Positions 5,629 through 12,592 of a stretch of DNA of 14,522 nt are shown one piece after another. Position numbers and translations under genes: made by a program. How positions within the stretch are numbered: the first letter of the stretch is position 1; each line of letters begins with the position of its first letter. The notes beneath the pieces were generated by a model. It saw nothing but the letters and a program-made list of their open reading frames with translations. It was not told the DNA's origin and searched no databases. Origin of the DNA: JAIYDJ01 sp031398695 (lineage in GTDB: Bacteria; Pseudomonadota; Alphaproteobacteria; Rhodobacterales; Rhodobacteraceae); the NCBI GenBank assembly GCA_031398695.1, contig JANNNU010000189.1, positions 1-14,522 on the forward strand, read 5' to 3'.

Positions 5629-6564
5629 ATGCGCGACGCGCCGCTTTACGCCGACGTGGCAGAGGGACCGCCGGATGGCCGGGCCTTCTGGCTTGCGACT
5701 GTGGATGGCGTGCGCATCCGCGCAGCGGTGTGGCCCGTGGCCGGGGCCAAGGGCACCGTTCTCTTGCTGCCCGGCCGTACCGAATACATCGAAAAGTATG
5801 GCCGCGCCGCGGTCGATCTGGCCCAGCGCGGCTATGCGACGGTGTCGGTCGATTTTCGGGGACAAGGCCTGGCCGACCGCGCGCTGGCCGACCGAATGGC
5901 CGGCCATGTGCAGGATTTTGCTCAGTTTCAGCACGATGTCGACGCGGTGGTGGGCCTGATCGACGCGCTTGATCTGCCGGGGCCGCGCTATCTGATGACC
6001 CATTCGATGGGCGGGTGCATCGGTCTGCGCGCCCTGACTTGTGGACTGCGGGTGCAGGCTGCGGTGTTCTCGTCGCCGATGTGGGGCATCTCGATGGCGA
6101 TGTGGATGCGCCCCATGGCGCAGGTCCTTTCGACGGCCTCGGCCTGGTTCAACCTGACGCACCGCTATGCGCCGGGTACGGGGGGGAAAACCTATGTGCT
6201 GGAGGAAAGTTTTCAGGGAAACGTGCTGACCACCGACCCCGACATGTGGGCCTACATGCAGCGGCAGGTCACAGCACATCCCGACCTCGCCTTGGGGGGG
6301 CCAAGCATGGGCTGGCTGCGCGCCGCGCTGCTGGAATGTCACGCGCTGTCGCTGCTCGATAGCCCGGCCTGCCCCGCGGTCTGTACGCTGGGCACCGCCG
6401 AAAAGGTGGTGGACACGGCCCCCATTCACCTGCGCATGTCGCGCTGGCCGGGCGGGCGGCTGGACCTTTACCCAGCCGCCGAACACGAAGTCTTGATGGA
6501 GACGCCCGCCGCCCGCGCCCAGTTTTTCGACGCGGCGGCAGCGCTGTTTCAGGCGAACGCCTAG
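5629..6564 (+). CDS. Alpha/beta hydrolase, lysophospholipase (PldB)-like
   Basis: A 311-residue serine hydrolase of the serine aminopeptidase/lysophospholipase group. LLLPGRTEYIEKYG (45-58) is the usual oxyanion-side segment, THSMGG (124-129) carries nucleophile Ser126, and AAEHEVLME carries His286. Where relatives often have the acid in GxxD before VVD, this protein reads GTAEKVVD, so Glu, or the Asp three residues later, must serve as the acid. No signal peptide is visible. It probably cleaves acyl esters such as lysophospholipids, but the substrate is inferred. It follows the SCP2 gene by 3 bp. Its TAG stop (6562-6564) overlaps the TAG of the convergent Anbu gene. Two G7 runs (6180-6186, 6294-6300) lie within it. 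Confidence 0.9.
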   Translation: MRDAPLYADVAEGPPDGRAFWLATVDGVRIRAAVWPVAGAKGTVLLLPGRTEYIEKYGRAAVDLAQRGYATVSVDFRGQGLADRALADRMAGHVQDFAQFQHDVDAVVGLIDALDLPGPRYLMTHSMGGCIGLRALTCGLRVQAAVFSSPMWGISMAMWMRPMAQVLSTASAWFNLTHRYAPGTGGKTYVLEESFQGNVLTTDPDMWAYMQRQVTAHPDLALGGPSMGWLRAALLECHALSLLDSPACPAVCTLGTAEKVVDTAPIHLRMSRWPGGRLDLYPAAEHEVLMETPAARAQFFDAAAALFQANA

Positions 6565-7286
6565 ACCTTGATCTGGGTGAACCCGTCGCGCAGCGCGCGG
6601 CTCCACGCGTCGGACATGGTGCGAAACGACTCGTCCCCCGCCTCGATCCTGCGGCGCACGGACACCCGGCAGGCGTCCTTCTCGATGACGCAAAGGTCCA
6701 GCGGCATCCCGACCGAGAGGTTCGACCGCAGCGTCGAGTCCATCGACAGCAAGACCGCCTTTTGCGCGTCAACCAGGCTCGTGGCCGGCTTTACCACCCG
6801 GTCGAGAATCGGCTTGCCATACTTGTGCTCGCCGATCTGCAGAAACGGAGTATCCTCGGTTGCCTCGATGAAGTTGCCTTCGGGGTAGATCAGAAACACC
6901 CGCATCTCGCCGCCGCGCCGCTGACCTGCCACGATCATGCTGGCGGATGCCCCCTGCCGCATGGTGGCAAGCTTTTCGTCGATCTCGACTCGGACCTTGC
7001 ACATCATGTCGCCCACCAGGGCGGCGACCTTGAGCATGGTCGGCGCCTTGAGGATCGACGTCGCCTCGCTGGCATCGGGATCGTCGATCGCCTCGCGCAG
7101 ACGGGCCATCGTGGTCTGGCTGACCGAAAGCGAGCCTGCGGTCATGATCACGATCACCCGTTCGCCAGGATCCTCGAAGAAGTACATCTTGCGGTAGGTG
7201 GCGATGTTGTCGAGCCCCGCATTGGTGCGGGTATCGGCCAACAGGACCATCCCTTCGTTCAACAGAAGGCCGACGCAATATGTCAT
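6561..7286 (-). CDS. Anbu, proteasome-like Ntn peptidase
   Basis: A 241-residue member of the Anbu (ancestral beta subunit) family of predicted proteasome-type proteases (COG3484). The start chosen is ATG at 7284-7286, with GGAG at 7294-7297 seven bases upstream. Removal of Met exposes Thr (TYCVGLLL), the required N-terminal nucleophile. In mature numbering Thr1, Asp17 (in LLADTRTN) and Lys32 (in TYRKMY) match the proteasome catalytic triad. The conserved distal loop appears as SMDSTLRSNLSVG. An in-frame ATG at 7340 would add 18 residues ahead of Thr and is unlikely. Known Anbu proteins form open-ring or helical assemblies with weak peptidase activity. It is last in the ATP-grasp/alpha-E/transglutaminase cluster. 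No ATPase ring subunit is encoded nearby. Confidence 0.93.
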   Translation of the reverse strand: MTYCVGLLLNEGMVLLADTRTNAGLDNIATYRKMYFFEDPGERVIVIMTAGSLSVSQTTMARLREAIDDPDASEATSILKAPTMLKVAALVGDMMCKVRVEIDEKLATMRQGASASMIVAGQRRGGEMRVFLIYPEGNFIEATEDTPFLQIGEHKYGKPILDRVVKPATSLVDAQKAVLLSMDSTLRSNLSVGMPLDLCVIEKDACRVSVRRRIEAGDESFRTMSDAWSRALRDGFTQIKV

Positions 7287-7293
7287 GAAACGT

Positions 7294-7297
7294 CTCC
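7294..7297 (-). promoter_or_regulatory. Ribosome binding site that sets the Anbu start
   Basis: GGAG on the minus strand, seven bases before the ATG at 7284-7286. It lies in the 28-bp gap after the transglutaminase gene. Together with the need for an N-terminal Thr, it rules against the longer start at 7340. Confidence 0.75.
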
Positions 7298-7314
7298 GAA
7301 GGGGTGCCGATACC

Positions 7315-8118
7315 CTATTGCTGGTCGGACAGAACCGCAACCGTCACATCAAGCCTTTCGTGGCCTTGTCCCCGGGAAACACCGCGGATCGGGGCCGCAT
7401 CTTGCGCATCGAGTCCTGATCCCAACCGGATATAGCGGTCGTCTGGGCAGCATCGGTTGGCGGGATCAAATCCGACCCAACCCAGTCCCATGACATGCAG
7501 CTCTGCCCAGGCGTGCGCCGCCTCGGCCTCGTCGTCGGTGACGAGCAGATAGCCCGAGACATAGCGCGCCGGAATTCCCGCGTGCCGGGCCGCGGCGATC
7601 AGCACGTGCGCGTGGTCCTGGCACACGCCCATCGCCAGGGCCAGCGCCTCGGCCGCCGTCGTCTGCGCCTTCGTCGCACCCGGCCTGTACTCGATCGCGT
7701 CCGCCACCGCATCGGCCAGCGTATGCGCCGCCGACAGCGGGTTGGCCGCCCCCGCCGCAAGATCGGCCATGGCCATGATCGCCACATCCGCACGCGTCGC
7801 AGCCGTGTCGTTGAGATAGCTGTCCGGCATCACCAATTCGCGGTGGCCGCGCAGCACGCCGACCAGATCGCGCGTCTCGATGCGCCCTTGCACCCGCACC
7901 TCGATTTCCGAAACCGGCCCCGGAACGGTCCAACCGTGGATCAGATCGCCCGCGCCGTCGCGAAAGCTGCCGCCTGCGACGCCTTCGGTCACGGTGATTG
8001 CCCATTCAAGCGTGTTTTGCCCGTCGAACCTCGAGGGTGTCAGGCGATGGCTTTGCACGACCCCGCGCACGGGACGGTCATAGGTGTACCGGGTGACATG
8101 ATCGACCGTCAGCAGCAT
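7315..8118 (-). CDS. Transglutaminase-like cysteine protease-fold protein
   Basis: A 267-residue protein with an N-terminal beta-rich domain (MLLTVDHVTRYTYDRPVRG, about 1-95) and a transglutaminase core (COG1305 type). The catalytic triad is visible: Cys166 in AMGVCQDHAHVLIAAAR, His202 in AHAWAELHV, Asp218 in GWVGFDPANR. Members of this superfamily either cross-link or hydrolyse amide bonds; most bacterial ones are thought to be proteases. No signal peptide is seen, so it is probably cytoplasmic. Its ATG overlaps the alpha-E stop by one base (TGATG), and Anbu follows 28 bp later, so all are likely translated from one transcript. The likely role is processing the product of the ATP-grasp/alpha-E pair. 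This is inference. Confidence 0.92.
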   Translation of the reverse strand: MLLTVDHVTRYTYDRPVRGVVQSHRLTPSRFDGQNTLEWAITVTEGVAGGSFRDGAGDLIHGWTVPGPVSEIEVRVQGRIETRDLVGVLRGHRELVMPDSYLNDTAATRADVAIMAMADLAAGAANPLSAAHTLADAVADAIEYRPGATKAQTTAAEALALAMGVCQDHAHVLIAAARHAGIPARYVSGYLLVTDDEAEAAHAWAELHVMGLGWVGFDPANRCCPDDRYIRLGSGLDAQDAAPIRGVSRGQGHERLDVTVAVLSDQQ

Positions 8119-9068
8119 CAGCGCAGGTCCCCGCTCAGATAAGTGTCATGCACCATCGCCGCCAGATCGGCAGTCTCGCGGATGAAGCGCGACAGAAATT
8201 CGTGCAGCCCCTCCTCGAAGATCATGTTTGACGTCAGGCCCTCGATTTCGGTCTGCAGGGCGGCCACGCGCACGTGCAGGTCGGTCGGGCGCCCGTACAG
8301 TTTGGCAAGTCGGCCCAGGTGGTTGTTCATCCCGGCCACGCAGGTGATCAGCGAACGCGGGCACTGCGGGTTCAGGATCAGGAAATGCGCGATCTTGCCG
8401 GCGGTCACTTCACCGCCATACGCCCAGTGGAAAGCCCGGTGCGAGGACAGCGCGCGCAACAGCGTGGTCCACTGATAGTTGTCGTATCCAGTGCCGACAT
8501 AGTCGATCGAGGGCAGCAGGACGTAGTATTTCACATCCATAAGCCGCGCCGTGCTGTCGCCCCGCTCCAGATAATACCCCAGGTTCAGAAAGTTGTAGCC
8601 GTCATTGCGCAGCAGCGTGGCGTCGATCGCCCCGCGCACCATCGCGCAATGCCGCATCGTCCATTCGGTCAGGCGGCTCAGTCCCATCTCGCTGCGCGGC
8701 TTGCGCTCGATCTCGCGCAGTTCCTGAAACGCGCCGTTCAGCGCATCCCAGACCTGACTGGTCAGCGCGGTGCGCACGATCCGCCCGTTTTCGCGGGCTG
8801 CGGTGATGCTGGCCGAAACCGACGACGGATTGTCGCGATCGAAGAACAGCCAGCTTTCGATGTTGCGCTGCACTGTCTCGCCGTATTTGGCACTGAACCC
8901 GATCGAGCTGCCGGCAGCCAGCAGCAGACTGTCCCATTCGTTGCGATAGCCTTGAGCGGTGGGAAGCAGCGAAATCCGCTCTCCCACCTCCAGTAGCCGT
9001 GCGGCGGTTTCGGCGCGCTCCATGTAGCGGGCGATCCAGTACAGGTTCGAGGCGGTGCGGCTCAGCAT
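8118..9068 (-). CDS. Alpha-E domain protein (COG2307)
   Basis: A 316-residue all-helical protein of the alpha-E family, at the usual length. The N-terminal signature MLSRTASNLYWIARYMERAE is distinctive. Later family-like segments include YNFLNLGYYLERGDSTARLMDVKYY and AFHWAYGGEVTAGKIAHFLILN. No biochemical activity is established for the family. It occurs almost always beside circularly permuted ATP-grasp enzymes and transglutaminase-like proteins, which suggests a shared amide-bond pathway. It starts 4 bp after the ATP-grasp stop, and its own stop overlaps the next ATG by one base, which indicates tight translational coupling. Confidence 0.93.
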   Translation of the reverse strand: MLSRTASNLYWIARYMERAETAARLLEVGERISLLPTAQGYRNEWDSLLLAAGSSIGFSAKYGETVQRNIESWLFFDRDNPSSVSASITAARENGRIVRTALTSQVWDALNGAFQELREIERKPRSEMGLSRLTEWTMRHCAMVRGAIDATLLRNDGYNFLNLGYYLERGDSTARLMDVKYYVLLPSIDYVGTGYDNYQWTTLLRALSSHRAFHWAYGGEVTAGKIAHFLILNPQCPRSLITCVAGMNNHLGRLAKLYGRPTDLHVRVAALQTEIEGLTSNMIFEEGLHEFLSRFIRETADLAAMVHDTYLSGDLR

Positions 9069-9072
9069 CCGG

Positions 9073-10503
9073 TCACTCCGCCAGAACCCAGGTGTCCTTC
9101 ACCCCGCCGCCCTGCGACGAGTTGACGACCAGCGAGCCTTCCTTCAACGCCACGCGGGTCAGACCACCCGGCACCAGTTCGATCCGTTCGCCCACCAGAC
9201 AGTACGGGCGCAAGTCCACATGGCGGGGCGCGATGCCCTCCTCGACAAACGTCGGTGTGGTCGAAAGCGCAAGCGTCGGTTGCGCGATGTAGTTGCCTGG
9301 GTCCGCCAGGATGCGGCCGCGAAACACCTCGACCTCGGCCTTGGTGGATTTCGGACCGACCAGCATGCCGTAGCCGCCCGAGCCGTGCACCTCTTTCACC
9401 ACCAGTTCGCCGAGTTGGTCCAGCACATAGGCCAGATCGTCGGTCTCGGCGCATTTCCAGGTCGGCACGTTCTTGAGCAGCGGCTCTTCGCCCAGATAGA
9501 ACCGGATCATCTCGGGCACATAGGTATAGACCGCCTTGTCGTCGGCAACCCCGGCACCGGGGGCCGAACAGATGCTGACCCCGCCCGACCGGTAGACGTC
9601 CATCAACCCCGGCACACCCAGCATCGAATCCGCCCGGAAACACAGCGGGTCGATGTAGGCGTCGTCGATCCGGCGATAGATCACGTCGACCCGTTTCGGG
9701 CCTTCGGTCGTGCGCATGTAGACGAACTCGCCCTGCACGAACAGATCCTGCCCCTCGACCAGTTCGACCCCCATCAGATCGGCAAGGAAAGAATGTTCGT
9801 AATAGGCCGAATTGAAATGCCCCGGCGTCAGGATGACCATGACCGGATCGTGCTTGCACTTCATCGGGGCGACCGACGCAAGCGTGCGGCGCAGGATTTC
9901 GGGATAGTTGTCCACGGGCAGGATGCGGTTTTCGCGGAACAGATCCGGAAACATCCGCATCATGATTTCGCGATTTTCCAGCATGTAGGACACGCCACTG
10001 GGGGTGCGGCAGTTGTCCTCCAGCACGAAGAAATCCTCGGGGCCGGTGCGCACCAGATCGATCCCGACGATATGGCTGTAGACGCCCTTCGGCGGCACGA
10101 ACCCGACGACCGCCTTTTCATAGGCATCGTTGCGGTACACCAGCTTGGCCGGAATGCGGCCCGCCCGCACGATCTCGCCGCGCCCGTACACATCAACCAG
10201 AAACGCGTTCAGGGCCCGCGCGCGCTGCTTGATCCCCCGCTCCAGCTTTGCCCATTCGGCGGCGCTGAACACGCGGGGAAACATGTCGAACGGGATCAGC
10301 CGGTCCGGATCGCCGCCCTCGCCGTAGACCGCAAAGGTGATTCCGATCCGCCGGAACAATGCCTCGGCCTCGGCCTGCTTCAGATGGCGCAGCTCGGCGG
10401 GCATCGCCTTGGTCCACCCCTCCAATCGCGCATAGGGCGGGCGCACCGCGCCGTCCTGATACATCTCGTTGAAGTGGGCGGTCATCGGTTTGGGGTCCGG
10501 CAT
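9073..10503 (-). CDS. Circularly permuted ATP-grasp enzyme (COG2308), predicted amide ligase
   Basis: A 476-residue protein matching the circularly permuted ATP-grasp family in length and motifs: FNEMYQDGAVRPPY (11-24), VYRNDAYEKAVVGFVPP (122-138), LEDNCRTPSGVSYMLENR (161-178), YRRIDDAYIDP (276-286), SAPGAGVADDKAVYTYVP (313-330) and KEVHGSGGYGMLVGP (370-384). ATP-grasp enzymes join a carboxylate to an amine through an acyl-phosphate, so it is predicted to make a peptide or peptide-like bond; substrate unknown. AGGA seven bases before the ATG supports the start. It is the first gene of the Anbu cluster, divergent from pepF across 177 bp. I saw no convincing promoter for it there. Confidence 0.93.
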   Translation of the reverse strand: MPDPKPMTAHFNEMYQDGAVRPPYARLEGWTKAMPAELRHLKQAEAEALFRRIGITFAVYGEGGDPDRLIPFDMFPRVFSAAEWAKLERGIKQRARALNAFLVDVYGRGEIVRAGRIPAKLVYRNDAYEKAVVGFVPPKGVYSHIVGIDLVRTGPEDFFVLEDNCRTPSGVSYMLENREIMMRMFPDLFRENRILPVDNYPEILRRTLASVAPMKCKHDPVMVILTPGHFNSAYYEHSFLADLMGVELVEGQDLFVQGEFVYMRTTEGPKRVDVIYRRIDDAYIDPLCFRADSMLGVPGLMDVYRSGGVSICSAPGAGVADDKAVYTYVPEMIRFYLGEEPLLKNVPTWKCAETDDLAYVLDQLGELVVKEVHGSGGYGMLVGPKSTKAEVEVFRGRILADPGNYIAQPTLALSTTPTFVEEGIAPRHVDLRPYCLVGERIELVPGGLTRVALKEGSLVVNSSQGGGVKDTWVLAE

Positions 10504-10626
10504 CTGTTCATCCTTGCACTAAATCAGCCGAGGTGCGGTCATGGAAGAGCCCGTTTGCGGAAATCGCCGCGATGGGGGCAGGTTGCCCAAAAAACCGGCT
10601 CCGTCGGCGCAATTGACGAACGCGCC

Positions 10627-10655
10627 TTGAGCCGTCCACGGCAGGCGCCTAGATA
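10627..10655 (+). promoter_or_regulatory. Candidate sigma-70 promoter for pepF
   Basis: TTGAGC (10627-10632), a 17-base spacer, then TAGATA (10650-10655). This would start transcription near 10662, about 19 bases before the ATG, leaving room for the GAGG ribosome site at 10672-10675. A TTGACG at 10613-10618 is an alternative -35 but has no matching -10 at the right distance. Pattern match only. Confidence 0.5.
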
Positions 10656-10680
10656 AAGGCCAGCAACCAACGAGGTCCCC

Positions 10681-12501
10681 ATGCCAGTGCCCCTGCCCCG
10701 CCCCCTGTTCGACGCCAACGCCGCTTCCGGCGGCTTCGGAGATCTGCCGGAATGGGACCTGACCGACCTCTATCCCAGCCCCGATGCGCCTGAATTTGCG
10801 CGCGATCTGGGTTGGTTGAAACAGACCTGCACCGGCTTTGCCGCCAAGTATGAGGGCAAGCTGGCGACGCTGGACGCCGCGGGCTTGCTCGACTGCGTGC
10901 AGACCTACGAAAGGATCGACACGGTCGCCGGGCGCATCATGTCCTACGCGGGCCTGCGCTATTACCAGAACACGATGGACAGCGACCGCGCCAAGTTCAT
11001 GGCCGACGCGCAGGATCAGATCACCGACATCACCACCGCACTGGTTTTCTTCAGTCTGGAATTCAACCGCCTCGACGATGCTCACCTCGCCGGTCTGCTG
11101 GCCGCAAACGCCGACCTCGCGCGCTACAAGCCGGTGTTCGACCGGATGCGCGCGATGCGCCCCCACCAGTTGTCCGACGAGCTGGAACGGTTCCTACACG
11201 ATGAATCGGTCGTCGGGGCCTCTGCGTGGAACCGGCTCTTCGATGAAACCATGGCCGGGCTGATGTTCACCGTGCAGGGCGAGGAGCTGAACCTCGAGAC
11301 CACCCTGAACCTGCTGACCGACCCCGACCGCGCACGGCGCGAGGCGGCCGCCCGCGCTCTGGCAGCGGTGTTCGACAAGAACATCAAACTCTTTTCCCGC
11401 CTGCACAACACGCTGGCCAAGGAAAAGGAAATCCACGACCGCTGGCGCAAGATGCCCTCGCCGCAGCACGGCCGCCATCTGGCGAACCACGTCGAGCCCG
11501 AGGTGGTCGAGGCGTTGCGCAATGCCGTCGTCGCCGCCTACCCGAAACTCAGCCACCGCTATTACCGGCTGAAGGCGAAATGGCTGGGGCTCGACACGCT
11601 GCAGGTCTGGGACCGCAACGCACCCCTGCCGCAGGACGACCCGAAGCTGGTCGACTGGGCCACCGCGCAGGCCACCGTGCAGAACGCCTACGCGGGCTTC
11701 GACCCCCGGATGGCCGCGCTGTCAGAGCCGTTCTTCACCAAGGGCTGGATCGACGCCGCCGTCAAACCCGGCAAGGCCCCCGGCGCCTTCGCCCACCCCA
11801 CCGTCACCACGGTGCACCCCTACGTCATGCTCAACTACCTCGGCAAACCGCGCGACGTCATGACGCTCGCGCACGAGCTGGGCCACGGCGTCCATCAGGT
11901 GCTCGCGGCGGGGCAAGGCGAACTGTTGTCCTCTACGCCCCTGACCTTGGCCGAAACAGCAAGCGTTTTCGGCGAAATGCTGACCTTCCGCGCCCTCCTC
12001 GACGCGGCCAAGACCAAAGCCGAACGCAAGACGCTGCTGGCGGGCAAGGTCGAGGATATGATCAACACCGTCGTGCGCCAGATCGCCTTCTACGACTTCG
12101 AATGCAAACTCCACGCGGCGCGCGCGCAAGGTGAACTCACCCCCGACGACATCAATGCGCTGTGGATGAGCATTCAGGCCCAATCTCTTGGCGACGCGTT
12201 CGAATTCATGGACGGGTACGAGACGTTCTGGGCCTATGTCCCGCATTTCGTCCACTCGCCGTTCTATGTCTATGCCTATGCCTTCGGTGACGGTCTGGTG
12301 AATGCGCTTTATGCCGCCTACGAATCCGGCCTGCCCGACTTTCAGGAAAAGTACTTCGACATGCTCAAGGCCGGCGGATCGAAACACCACAAGGATCTGC
12401 TCGCGCCCTTCGGTCTCGACGCCTCGGACCCAACATTCTGGGACAAGGGTCTGTCGATGATCGCAGGCTTCATCGACCAGCTCGAGGCGATGGAGGACTG
12501 A
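10681..12501 (+). CDS. pepF: M3-family oligoendopeptidase F
   Basis: A 606-residue zinc metallopeptidase that cuts short peptides in the cytoplasm. The zinc motif HELGH (398-402) lies in VMTLAHELGHGVHQ, and the third ligand is Glu425 in LTLAETASVFGEML, 23 residues later, as expected for the M3 family. HPYVMLNYLGKPRDV before the motif and the aromatic C-terminal YVPHFVHSPFYVYAYAFGDG are also typical of M3B oligoendopeptidases. GAGG at 10672-10675 supports the start. It diverges from the Anbu cluster, so it may share regulation and degrade short peptides released by that system. This link is inferred from position only. A structured repeat follows its stop within 6 bases. Confidence 0.95.
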   Translation: MPVPLPRPLFDANAASGGFGDLPEWDLTDLYPSPDAPEFARDLGWLKQTCTGFAAKYEGKLATLDAAGLLDCVQTYERIDTVAGRIMSYAGLRYYQNTMDSDRAKFMADAQDQITDITTALVFFSLEFNRLDDAHLAGLLAANADLARYKPVFDRMRAMRPHQLSDELERFLHDESVVGASAWNRLFDETMAGLMFTVQGEELNLETTLNLLTDPDRARREAAARALAAVFDKNIKLFSRLHNTLAKEKEIHDRWRKMPSPQHGRHLANHVEPEVVEALRNAVVAAYPKLSHRYYRLKAKWLGLDTLQVWDRNAPLPQDDPKLVDWATAQATVQNAYAGFDPRMAALSEPFFTKGWIDAAVKPGKAPGAFAHPTVTTVHPYVMLNYLGKPRDVMTLAHELGHGVHQVLAAGQGELLSSTPLTLAETASVFGEMLTFRALLDAAKTKAERKTLLAGKVEDMINTVVRQIAFYDFECKLHAARAQGELTPDDINALWMSIQAQSLGDAFEFMDGYETFWAYVPHFVHSPFYVYAYAFGDGLVNALYAAYESGLPDFQEKYFDMLKAGGSKHHKDLLAPFGLDASDPTFWDKGLSMIAGFIDQLEAMED

Positions 12502-12506
12502 TCCTC

Positions 12507-12563
12507 CTTTCATCTTGGCGCAAATATCCCACGGGGGCTGCGGGGGTGTGAAACCCCCGCTCC
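12507..12563 (+). repeat. Structured intergenic repeat, copy 2 (hairpin 12540-12560)
   Basis: Second copy of the element at 34-104, beginning 5 bases after the pepF stop. GCGGGGG (12540-12546) pairs with CCCCCGC (12554-12560) around the same loop TGTGAAA (12547-12553). Compared with copy 1, both sides of the second pair change (T-A to C-G), preserving the helix. It lacks the duplicated leader of copy 1. No T-run follows. It sits between convergent genes, where a transcription-blocking or mRNA-end-protecting role is possible. Confidence 0.75.
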
Positions 12564-12573
12564 GCCCTCACCG

Positions 12574-12592
12574 CCCTGTAAAGTTCACAGGG
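12574..12592. repeat. Inverted repeat over the oxidoreductase stop codon
   Basis: CCCTGT (12574-12579) and ACAGGG (12587-12592) are perfect inverted repeats around 7 bases; the stop codon of the minus-strand oxidoreductase (12585-12587) falls inside. No T-run follows on either strand. Together with the hairpin at 12540-12560 it makes the convergent junction a double-hairpin region. Possible mRNA 3' end structure for either gene. Confidence 0.45.

Noticed and set aside
5272..6693. Minus-strand open frame of 473 codons opposite the SCP2 and hydrolase genes
   Set aside because: It crosses two real genes and their intergenic space, has Arg/His-rich low-complexity content and no family signature.
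10576..10588. Hairpin GGGCA/TGCCC beside an A-run between pepF and the ATP-grasp gene considered as a terminator
   Set aside because: The T-run is on the wrong side for a minus-strand terminator, and on the plus strand it is an A-run. Neither flanking gene ends here.
9055..10656. Long plus-strand open frame of 533 codons opposite the ATP-grasp gene
   Set aside because: Same composition effect: no domain, His/Arg/Gln-rich. It runs antisense through conserved ATP-grasp motifs.
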